From Papaver somniferum (Eukaryota; Streptophyta; Magnoliopsida; Ranunculales; Papaveraceae), in NCBI RefSeq assembly GCF_003573695.1, contig NC_039366.1:161576770-161640769 (forward strand): a stretch of 64,000 nucleotides of DNA, read 5' to 3'. Below are positions 32,660-42,583 of the stretch, one piece after another; positions within the stretch are counted from its first letter, which is position 1, and each line of letters starts with the position of its first letter. Under the pieces are notes generated by a model. It searched no databases, had not been told where the DNA came from, and saw only the letters and a program-made list of their open reading frames with translations. The position numbers were made by a program, and so were the translations under genes.

Positions 32660-33124
32660 GAGCAACTGCAGTGGTGCGAGTATAACCAAAGATCAAAGAC
32701 CAAAAAAAATGATCAAATTTGAGTTTACTCTGTACTGTGACGTTAGGGGTAGAAGATTAAATTTGGTCGAGCGTAAAATTAATCACCGCACGAAAACGGG
32801 CGTAAATTTGGTGTACGCTTGAATGGGGCGTAAAATTGGTTTACGCCCGAAATTTGAATGGGGCGGATGGTTTGGTGTACGCCCCATTGAGTAAGTGAAC
32901 GGGCGGATGGTTAAAGTCACGCCTGATGATAAGCGTAACTTTGGTATACGCCCAGCAACAAGCGTACTTTAAATTTACGCCCGACTATATTAGAATTTGG
33001 GATTTGGTCGCGACCAAATATGGTCTGGAATTTGATCTTTGGCTGGGATTTAATCTTTACTCTGTCCCACTGCGTTACGATTTCATCCCAAATTTTTGGT
33101 TATACTCGCCCAGTGTGGATGCTC
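32660..33124. mobile_element. 465-bp PIF/Harbinger-type MITE
   Basis: Inverted ends GAGCAACTGCAGTGGTGCGA (left) and, on the complement of the right, GAGCATCCACACTGGGCGAG continue as GTATAACCAAA. The trinucleotide TAA flanks both sides (32657-32659, 33125-33127), as made by PIF/Harbinger enzymes. It has no transposase. The interior repeats a word of the form GGCGTAAATTTGGTGTACGCC in both orientations. Confidence 0.75.
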
Positions 33125-33432
33125 TAAAAGAACAAAAATGCCCGAGCGTAACACAAGCACAAAATCTAGTTCTTTATTTACTATGCATGCGTATCAGTTT
33201 TTCCGCCTATACATGGGACGAATGGAGCAAATGGATTTGCGTCCGGCTCAATTTTACTTACATCCAGTAGACAATTACAACTGGATCGGTGATTCGTGCA
33301 TGATCGGTAAGTATTCTACCTAAATGTAAAAGTTCGGTCACTAGAACCAAATCTACACCATTAACTTTTTTGTTTGTCAATGGACACGTAAAGTTTCTTG
33401 CCTTGCACCTTACCTTCGCATCCAACAAAATA

Positions 33433-33660
33433 TAAAATAAATTCATTGATTATCTTATTGAGTTCCTTGTTCGTATCCAACAAAATATAAAATAAATTCA
33501 ATGATTATCTTAAATTCGTTCTTAAATATAATGTGTGGGTGTACAACTATTAAATTCATGCTTCAAAAAAAAAATTCATGCTTAAATTTAATAAATTTAA
33601 GAAGTAGTTTAATAGATTTCATGCTTCAAAAAAAATTAAAAAAAAGCCTATTAAATTCAT
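33433..33660. repeat. short AT-rich direct repeats
   Basis: TCCAACAAAATATAAAATAA with TTCATTGATTATCTTA occurs twice about 57 bp apart (33420, 33477). ATTCATGCTTCAAAAAAAA recurs at 33555 and 33615. TTAAATTCATTGATTATCTT recurs again at 33651. No gene. Confidence 0.7.
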
Positions 33661-33675
33661 TGATTATCTTAAAAT

Positions 33676-34449
33676 TTATGAAGCACGGATACTGCAAAAT
33701 TGGTGGCGTATCCGTATCGGACGTCTTATCAATGTCAGATACTTCGGGATATTTGGGGACGTTTTCAGAATTTGTTCATAGTAATTTTCGTCTCCTTTCA
33801 TGAAAAAGTAAAATTAGTAGAATGTGGGATATCAGTAGAGATGAATTTGATCCACTACGCAACATGAGAGAATTTGAAGTTGCAAATCTTTCACTTGAGG
33901 CAGAACTAGAAGCGGTGCTCTTCGACGCAGACAATATTCATGTGTGATGAGTGAGCGGCATGTTAGATAGGGTGTATCATTGTGGGAATGTTATAAATAC
34001 CCTTCATTTTTGTTGATCTTGCACAAATACCCCTGAAGGGTAAAAAATAATTTTTTTGGAGTCAACTTGAGAAAGTTGCTTCCATTTTTTGGAAGAAACT
34101 TGTATCAAGTTATACAAGTTGCGTCCTCTTCTGGAAACAACTTGTGCTAGTTGCGTCCACTTTTCATAAGGTATGAGTATTTTTAAAAATTGAATAAAGA
34201 TATATTTTAAGGGGCGAATTTTGAGGGGTATTTGAATAATGTTCCCTTTTTTTTCAATATTCCGGAAAGTATTTATGACTTTTTCATATTATGTGATTTT
34301 TTTCCTAAAATAAATTATTATCAAATTAATTATTTTTAGTAAATAAACGTGTCACTACGTATCCCATATCCTTACGTTTTGGAAATTGACGAATCCCCGT
34401 ATCAATAACCCCGTATCAGTATCGATGTATCAGTGTTCGTGCTTCATAG
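33676..34449. mobile_element. 774-bp hAT-like MITE
   Basis: The left end TTATGAAGCACGGATACTG and the complement of the right end CTATGAAGCACGAACACTG are inverted repeats; inner GTATCCGTATCGG and CGATACTGATACGG also pair. CTTAAAAT flanks both sides (33668-33675, 34450-34457), an 8-bp duplication. No coding capacity. The end sequence differs from the Ac-like hAT at 16889. Confidence 0.65.
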
Positions 34450-34457
34450 CTTAAAAT

Positions 34458-35539
34458 CCTTCGTAGGCAAAATGTTTGGGGGTGCAATTATTTAAGATTC
34501 GTAGAAATAAACGTTTAGTCCATTTTTAGTGGGCTTTTAGTCATGTGGCCTCAAGCTTTAGTATTCGGTAGTCCAAATTTTGGATAAATTATCACCGATA
34601 TTATAAATTTCGTGTTTTCATATTACTAAAATATTCTTTTAACGTGTTTTCATATATAATTATTTTTTTATTATTTGGATATGAGATTTGGTTTGCTCAA
34701 AAGTGACAAAGAAGGTGATTATTGGAGAATATTTCTTCATCGAAGATATACTAGTTAGTATTTGAACTTTTGATTATTGTTTATTGTGTTATTTTTTTTT
34801 TGTTTTTGTTTTCTGTTTGATTTTTGATTGATTTTTGGGTGTTTGGTTTTTTAATCGGTTAACTTTTTATTCGATCTTTGATCTGTTGTATCGTTGTCTT
34901 ATTGTTTGCTTAATTTGATGTGCGAAACGCTTTTTGATTTTCCATAATGATGATTCAATACGGTTTTTAGGTTTTCGATCTGATTTTGTATTTTAAGATT
35001 TTAATTTTGGTATAACTTTGATTTTAATCTTACTTGGAATGGATATTGAGATCTTTTTGCGTCAATTAAGATCTTTGACATTTGTAGATATTTTGTTGGT
35101 TCACCTTATTTTGCCTCAAGAATATTTGACATGTTTTGTGGGTATGGATGCTGGATTTGCTAGGTTTATATATATATATATACATAGTTATACGCCATTT
35201 TCCAGTCTCATGTATATATTGCATGTTTTGTAGGTATGGACTTTGAATTTGCTAGATTTTTATAGAGGTGTACACAGCTGTACACCAATGTAATTCCCAT
35301 GAAAAATATGGTTGCATAAGGTTATGATTTTTTTTTGCATGTGTAGTCGATCATCCTACCAGTGATTGGAATGGTATGAAACGTATTTTCTAGGAGGAGA
35401 TATACTCAGGGGAATTACACTTAGGACCAAAGGCGTTCACAAAGACTCCCTTCCCGCCGGGAGTTTCACTTATTCTAGAGAATCCGTCAATTGAACCGTT
35501 TAGTTCATGATGAAATGCATGTGGGATCTTATTTACTTT
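34458..35539. other. non-coding, T-rich
   Basis: No gene recognised. A TA microsatellite lies at about 35168-35182. From about 35395 the sequence may belong to the decayed retroelement that follows. Confidence 0.4.
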
Positions 35540-35977
35540 CCTAAGGATTAGTACAAATATTCTTCACCGCCCTTAATCGTGTTGTGTCTGGTAAGCGCTT
35601 ACTATCTAATGAAAAAGCCACGGTCAATCCTAAACCTATTCTGGAGGACATAGTGATTAAGAATAATGAGAAGCCTGGCTGGGGACTTCGCACCACTACC
35701 TGTCTCAAGCGCGATGAGTTTGAGAGAATATTAATCGACGCAGGGAGAATGTCAACATCGTCACCATTTAAAATTTGAGAGATGCAGGAGTTTCCAGAAG
35801 AGAGGTTACACACTCCCCAACCATGATTACATATTATGAAGGGAAGTCCACGGTCGCGGTACATTACACAATTTTTTCTTGTCCATAGCCAAGGCCATAG
35901 TGTAGTGGCCTCTACTACCTGGCCATGATCATGCTGTTATGGCCTTTTTTCGCACCTCTATCATTTTTCCGTAGTCA
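35540..35977 (+). pseudogene. protease remnant of an older Tat/Ogre-like gypsy element
   Basis: The frame from 35584 reads SGKRLLSNEKATVNPKPIL and then GWGLRTTTCLKRDEFERILI. This parallels the protease lead-in of the younger element (SGKRLSIPETHPEPPV ... WGLLTTVYLKGNEFKRALV at 41170-41310). It then decays: the catalytic stretch reads DAGRMSTSS, followed by a stop. It continues to the insertion point of the younger element. Related decayed sequence resumes after that element (51289 on), so the younger one landed in a relative. Confidence 0.7.
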
Positions 35978-35982
35978 GTGTG

Positions 35983-38900
35983 TTTTGATGGTGAATTTTC
36001 AACAAAGGTCAAAATCGTAAAATCATGATACTGCATGTCTCTGACACGGCTTTCAGGCATGTGACGATTCATATTTTACGAGCCATGATGAACATGTTTT
36101 TCAAAAGGCCTCCACTAACTGAGCGTTCGATGCCTCGCATTTCATCATGACTTATATGTGGAATAACATAATTGGGCGGTTCTCCTCAGATTGAGAACTT
36201 AACGCCTTCAGGACGTCGGTGACACTCACTGTTCCGTGACTACATAGAGAGACCCACCTCTACATAGAAGAACGATTGGGAGGTTCTCCTCAGATTGAGA
36301 GCATTAACGCCTTCAGGACTTCGGTGACACTCACTGTTCCCTGACTATGTAGAAAGACCGTGTACAGATCCAGGCGGTCCTCCGTACATAATTTTTGAGA
36401 GGGCAAGAACGCCTTCAGGACTTCGCAACACTCGCTGTTTCCTGACTATGCACCTTACAGACACGCTTTAACTGGAAAATATCCCTTATGCAATAGATTA
36501 ATTCTACCGTGACATTCACCACTGAATTCCTAGAAGATAATCTATTTTATCTCATCATTCCGATTTCATGATCGAATCCACGACTGATCTCATGAAATGG
36601 TGATAGATAAATTATTACTCCGATTTCATGATCGAATCCATAGCTGATCTCGTGAAATGGTAATAGATTACTCCGATTTCATGATCGAATCCACGGTCGA
36701 TCTCATGGAATGGTAATAAACAATCATTACTCTGATTTTATGGTCGAATCCACGATCCCGTGGAATGGTAATACTCATTTTATTATTCTGAATTCATGGT
36801 CGAATCCACGGCTGATCCTATGGATTGATAATAAAAAAAACTACTCACTTTTATTACTCAGTTTCATGAATCATTCTCCACTGAATTTCATAAATTAGTA
36901 ATAAATACTCAATAATCGGGCATCAGCACCATCACTGTGTAAGCCCCGTAAAATGATGCAAGTGTACTCGACAATGATGCACGACCGAGCACCCAAATGC
37001 ACAAACGAGCACTCAAAAATATGGATAAATGAGGAATCCTACACAAACAGGAGAAAAACAATAATAAAATAAGAGCCGTTCATGGGCCGGGCCCACCGGC
37101 TAGTCGGCCGTGCCCTAGCCGTGGCCGGTCCCATGCCTCTCCCATTATTTTTACTTATTTTGTTATTTCCATGGACTCATGAAAACTCCTTCATTCTAGC
37201 AATTTTTTTTGTTTGAGCAAACTCACGGTTTCCCCATATTTTCATGGTTTCATGAGAAATAATATTATAAAATAGGGAAAGGTGTCGTGGGACCGGGCAA
37301 CTTGGCAGGCCGGCCATGCCCTAGCCATGGCCGGTCCCACACCTTGCAATCCCTATTCTTTCATAATTATTATTTCCCTCATCTCATGAAACTCCTCCGT
37401 TTCAACAAAACTCATGGTTTCTCCATAATTTCACGGTTTCATGAAAAAAATATTATAAAATAGGGAAAGGTGTTGTGGGACCGGGCAACTTGGACGGCCG
37501 GCCATGCCCTAGCCGTGGCCGGTCCCACACCTTGCAATCCCTATTATTTGATAAATATTATTTCCTCATCTCATGAAACTCCTCAGTTTGAGCAAAAATC
37601 ATGATTTCTTCATATTTTCTCAAATATTGCTCAAACCATGAAAATGCCAAAAGTCGACATGGTCATACGACCGACTAGGCTACTCACGAAAAATATTAAA
37701 ATACCATTATTTTAATGTTTACAAAATATTGATCAAATGAGCACACATGCTCATTCGATCAAAAATCAAGAATTTCAGTCAAGATAAAACTCTTCTGAAA
37801 ATCCACAATGTTGCTCAAGCGCACATCAGAAAATACCGAAACTCTCAGGACTGAGACAGGGACATTATGGTGACACGGGAATGCCTCCTTGACCGACCAA
37901 GGCCGGCCCTAGGGCCTGCAAAGAGCCGGTCCCACACGTTTTCATAATTTTGACCTAATTTGCTTGATTGCTCATATTGGGTCCAAACTCTTTTCAACCA
38001 ACTTGGAGTTTGCTCAAACGACCACCAAGGGCCGGTCTCATGCCCTCTTGGTCGGTCCCCCACTCTTCAATAATTAGGTTTTATCACCTAATGCTCAATC
38101 GAGCACTATTTCAATAAATGATGAAACCGACATTTTATCATCATTCTTTCATCAACTCAGGACCCTGGTGCACGCTCACTTGGTCACTTGGACACCACAT
38201 GGACGTCCATCATTCCATGTGGTCGGTCTCTCTCCTATTTTCATCAATTCATCAATTAACGAACGATTGATCAAAAATTAGGGTTTCGAACAAACGCTTC
38301 ACGAATTCATCATTTTGAGCAAGTTCAAACACTAATAAATTTATGTTGATCCAACAATCAACATCTTGATTAATTATATAATATTCGGTAGTCTACCAAT
38401 ATTTTAATTAATATTTTATTGGGTGACGTCACCAATAAATAATTCGTCGAATTGAGCAATACTTGCTCAGGTGCTCGAATATTGATCCAATTATCAATAT
38501 TCAGTAATTTATCAGTAATTCGTCGAATTGAGCAATACTTGATCAGTTGCTCGAATATTCATCCAACTATCAATATTCAGTAATTTATCAGTAATTCGTC
38601 GAATTGAGAAATACTTGCTCAGTTGCTCAAATATTGATCCAACTATCAATATTCAATAATTTGTCGAATCAATGAATCCATGAGCATTGTTCACTCATGC
38701 TCAATTCAACAAAACCTAGACTCATTGTCTAAACAGTCAACAACTGACTAATAAAATACACGTCTGTCATGCAGACTCCACGATTCGTGAGACACTAATC
38801 ATGTCACATGGGGGGATATCACTTAGGGTTTTGATATGGCGGCCTACGGCACGTGGATACATCCACGACGAGAAGTGTGAGTAAGTCGTGCAAACGGTTG

Positions 38901-39463
38901 AAGGAGTTAGCAAAGTAGTGGGTGGATGGTTAACCAAGTCTCCGCACGACCTGGAACTGGTTTTCACAACGATTCCCACTTTTCCACTCTTTCACTCAAG
39001 AAACCGTCACACTTACAGGGTATCAAGATGTTTACTATTCGGACAGTATAAATAAGTCTCTGAATCCATGATTGAAGGACAACGAACATTCGTCTACACA
39101 GAATTTCTCGAGCAATTACTCTCAAGAATTCATCAATCTACCAGAACTTATTCAAACTCATCAGTTCATCATTATTGCAGAAACCTTCAACACATCCACA
39201 ATCCTTGATCATCATTGATCCCACACAATTCTCAGCTTCCCTCCTACGGATCAACCCATTTCCCTTTTCGCGACCGAATTCACTATGGAACGGCCATTGA
39301 CTTGGTTTAGGCCGGAGTCCTACAGATTGATCTCTCGAATCTAAGCACTCCCTTTGCAGTGCATCTGTGTGAGGTTGAACAATTTGCCCGGTTGAGGAGT
39401 ATCGACAACACGTTCTTATCTTCAATTCCTGAAAAACCAGTAAATCGTTTTTCCCCATCTACA
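35983..39463 (+). repeat. 5' LTR of the Tat/Ogre-like element
   Basis: About 3.48 kb with four kinds of internal subrepeat. Three modules of about 105 bp carry AACGCCTTCAGGAC (36176-36470). About six modules of about 60 bp carry CGATTTCATGATCGAATCCA (36555-36850). Two long hairpins lie at 37271-37357 and 37459-37545. About three modules of about 76 bp carry CAGTAATTCGTCGAATTGAG (38440-38660). A GACAGTATAAATAAG box near 39045 could be the promoter. The end is CATCTACA. Confidence 0.85.
37271..37545. repeat. two long GC-rich hairpins in the LTR
   Basis: Each unit (37271-37357, 37459-37545) opens with AATAGGGAAAGGTGT and GTGGGACCGG and closes with CCGGTCCCACACCTTG and ATCCCTATT, so the two arms pair with a few bulges around a GGCCGGCC-containing loop. 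The same pair sits in the 3' LTR at about 49000-49086 and 49189-49279. Confidence 0.75.
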
Positions 39464-39465
39464 GA

Positions 39466-39482
39466 TTGGCGACCACAGTGGG
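39466..39482 (+). promoter_or_regulatory. primer binding site of the Tat/Ogre-like element
   Basis: TTGGCGACCACAGTGGG starts two bases after the LTR end. Tat and Ogre elements use TGGCGAC-type sites. I cannot name the tRNA with certainty. Confidence 0.65.
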
Positions 39483-39520
39483 AGATTAATCTCTTGGTTG
39501 CAATCTCGCATTTTCACAAA

Positions 39521-41050
39521 ATGGATGGTCTTAGGTCTGGGTTAGTTAGAAATGCAAACGACGCTAGCACTAGCAACAATAACAATGATGGTATTCCAGA
39601 AACCATTCATGCTTCCAACAATGGTGGTGATGTTAGTCTTCCTCAACCCAACGCTGGAAATCATCCCCTTTTCGGCCGGCATCCCGAGGAAGTCATAGAA
39701 AATCAACCTACCATAGACGATCTCATGAAGGTGCACGAAACTCTTTCCAAGAATCAAACCGACATGGCTGCCACTCAGAAGGAATTATTCACTTATCTCA
39801 AGACTCTCACCGAAAAAGTGTCCGAGAAGACTCAGGAGAAAGGAAAAGCCAAGGAAACATATGCTGACCCTGAAGCTGTGACCGTCCATGTAGTTGATGA
39901 TGATGAAGTCCACAAAGCAGCAGAAACAACAAAGAAACCCGCCTGTTTCATCACTCGTGAAGATATAGAACGTTTTATGGAGGATCGAGGGAAGAGCAAT
40001 GCACAGTCTGTCCACCGCCATCAACCTACATGCCCTGTTGCTACACAGAGAATCCCTCTCCCAAAAGGTTACACTTCTCCAACGTTCACACTGTACAATG
40101 GAACTGGGAACGTCCAGGAACATGTTTCTCGATTCCTGGAGGCGCTAGGAGAGCACGAGCATAACCATATTGTCCGTCTGAAAGAATTCTCAAAATCTCT
40201 GACTGGCAGAGCGTATACTTGGTACAACAACATTGCACCTGGGAGCATCGCTAACTGGGAAGCAATGGTTAACGCCTTCTACAGAAAATATTTCTTCGTT
40301 TCTGAACAAATCACTCTCTCTGACTTAGGAAGGATGACTCATAAGAATGCTGAAAATACGAATGAGTATGTGAAGAGGTTCAGAATCCAAGCCTTAGATT
40401 GTCATGATCCAAATGTCACTGAACAATGATTAGTGGATTTTTGCATCAACGGGATCATTCCAGTCTACAGAGCTTTGCTGGAAAATCTTCGAGTCCAGAC
40501 TTTCTCAGAACTCCATGAAGCAACAAAGCGATCAACAACCACTGCCCCAGCTTTTCTGGAAAGAACAAAAACCATCAAAGTCGAGGAGCCGCGAGACACT
40601 CGAAACAGCAACACCAGGCGTTTAATTAACAAACAATATAATGTTGAAGCTTCCGCGAATGTTGTTGAAGGGAGCAAAAGAAAAGAAGACGCGCAACAAC
40701 CTAAGAATATTCCTCCAACGTCTACAAAGGAACCAAGGAAGGACAACCAAACTCGAGGCACACAAGCGCCGGTTCAAAAAAATGATCAGGAAATAACGGA
40801 TTTTCCTTTTCCTATTGAAGAGGTGATCGATTTGCTGGAGGTCTGGATCCAAGATGGTGCGATCAACTTACCTCCTGTCAAAAGGGAACCAACTGAGGAA
40901 AAAATGGAAAATCCACGCTACTGCCGCTTCCATAGATATGTCAGTCATCCGACAAGTAATTGCAGAACTTTGAAGCACATATTCAAGGAAAAAGATGATT
41001 CAGGAGAACTGGGGACTGAAGGAGTGCACAAGAATCCTCTCCCAATCTGA
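39521..41050 (+). pseudogene. Tat/Ogre-like Gag, split by an in-frame stop
   Basis: The first ATG after the primer site opens MDGLRSGLVRNANDAST. A linker with a predicted helix (LMKVHETLSKNQTDMAATQK) precedes the conserved gag region FTLYNGTGNVQEHVSRFLEA, SLTGRAYTWYNNIAPGSI and WEAMVNAFYRKYFF. At 40427-40429 a TGA interrupts NVTEQ-LVDFCINGI. The same frame continues to 41050 and ends with a Cys/His knuckle-like CRFHRYVSHPTSNCRTL, typical of Tat-lineage gags. One stop in an otherwise open frame of 510 codons suggests recent loss, or readthrough. Confidence 0.82.
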
Positions 41051-41116
41051 ACCTTCACATTTTCTGAACCACCAGTCAAAGAAGCAGTCCAATCATTAAT
41101 CGAGCATGCCTGCGAA

Positions 41117-42274
41117 TTGCTGTATCTGTCAAAAGCTCAAAGGATGGACATGTTTTCGGCTCTGAACCATATAGTGTCCGGGAAACGATTGTCAATCCCA
41201 GAAACACACCCTGAACCTCCAGTCACTAACAAAGAAATGTATGACTGGGGACTTCTCACCACGGTGTACCTAAAAGGAAACGAGTTCAAGCGAGCACTGG
41301 TCGATGTTGGTACTGCTGTCAATATCATTCCTTTGAAAACTCTCAGAGCTGCAGGCATCACTCGACAAGAAGCCAGTCATGCTCCTGTCACAATCAGAGA
41401 CCATGAAGGAGTCCCTAGAGATTCTTACGGTCATATCATCCTCAAGGTGAGAATTGATTCAACATGGTCAGAAACCAAATTTCACATAATCAGAGAAGGT
41501 CCAGGATATGATATGATCCTCGGACGGACATGGATTCATGCTGAAAAAGTAACTCCAACATCTTCAATTGCATACTTCTCTGTTGAAGAAACCTCTAACT
41601 CAGAAGAAAGCTCCGACTCGGAAGAAATAGAGGATGCTCCACCATTCAAGCATCTGGAGAATGTCCAAGCTCTGATAGGACTTACACAAAATCCTGAGAA
41701 AAGCCCATATGAATTCGTCAGAATATTCCGCACTCAGGCAAGTCTTATTCCCCCTCATGCGTTTATATTATCAACTTTTAAATATGCTACCTTTGTCCTG
41801 GGACTCAATCTTACTCATGACCAAGCTATCATCCAATGCTATGAGTGGATAGTCTCGCCTCAGCAGTATTACACTAAATGGTTGGAGTATTTCCAAACTG
41901 AGCACCCCATTGAAAGGTTTATCACTGAAGACATGGCTCAGTTCCACAACCGATACTCGGCATACTCTCCCTTGCGTGAGTGTCCACATGTGCCGCAGAA
42001 TTGGAAAGCTCCATCAACAAGGAATCCCACTGTACGAGGAATTCCGAACCAACATAAGATATTCAGGGCGCGAGCAACCAAGCCTAACAAGTTCTGTGAA
42101 GGAGATTTGGTTCTTAAGGCAACTAAACGTAATTTGCATTCAACAAAGAGTTCCAACTGGGAAGGACCTTTTATGATTGCTAAGTCAGTAGCTGGAGGAT
42201 ACTACAAATTGGCTGACATCAAGGGAAAGACAAGTATACCAGTGATTCATGAGAATTGGCTCAAGATTTTTTAA
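41117..42274 (+). CDS. protease fused to integrase C-terminus by internal deletion
   Basis: One open frame of 385 codons. The N-terminal third is a retroviral-type protease: WGLLTTVYLKGNEFKRALVD, then VGTAVNIIPLKTL (catalytic D-T/S-G reads D-V-G) and YDMILGRTWIH. An acidic linker follows (SNSEESSDSEEIEDAPPF). The C-terminal 70 residues match the integrase tail of Tat elements: ARATKPNKFCEGDLVLKATK, SNWEGPFMIAKSVAGGYYKL and PVIHENWLKIF. Between them, about 120 residues (ENVQALIGLTQNPEKSPYEF ... YYTKWLEYFQTEHPIERFIT) match nothing I recognise. No YxDD, RNase H or DDE motifs remain. The deletion joins in frame. The altered protease triad makes activity doubtful. Confidence 0.75.
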   Translation: MLYLSKAQRMDMFSALNHIVSGKRLSIPETHPEPPVTNKEMYDWGLLTTVYLKGNEFKRALVDVGTAVNIIPLKTLRAAGITRQEASHAPVTIRDHEGVPRDSYGHIILKVRIDSTWSETKFHIIREGPGYDMILGRTWIHAEKVTPTSSIAYFSVEETSNSEESSDSEEIEDAPPFKHLENVQALIGLTQNPEKSPYEFVRIFRTQASLIPPHAFILSTFKYATFVLGLNLTHDQAIIQCYEWIVSPQQYYTKWLEYFQTEHPIERFITEDMAQFHNRYSAYSPLRECPHVPQNWKAPSTRNPTVRGIPNQHKIFRARATKPNKFCEGDLVLKATKRNLHSTKSSNWEGPFMIAKSVAGGYYKLADIKGKTSIPVIHENWLKIF

Positions 42275-42583
42275 CGCATGAAGCATTCAACATTGGGTGT
42301 TTTACGTCCAAGACAAACACTCAGCACATCTAGCATTTGCATCTTAGGATTTTCTTTTACCTGTATTTTCAATTCCTCCAAAACGTTTGCAATACTTGCA
42401 TCCAATATTTGAATTCAACAATTTATCAAAGTTCTTTTATTTAAGAAAAATCTCCATCAAATCAAAAATTCATAAGAAAATCCTCAGTCGCTCATAAATT
42501 CAAAACCAATCAAAAAATTCAAAACCAAAATAAAACCTCACATCTCTCAGAAGTTCAAAGTTCAAGAGATTATGGAAAGAAAA

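Noticed and set aside
35981..35985. LTR start exactly at TGTTTT with duplication CAGTG
   Set aside because: CAGTG does not recur after the right LTR, whereas GTGTG at 35978-35982 matches 51284-51288; the border is therefore given as approximate.
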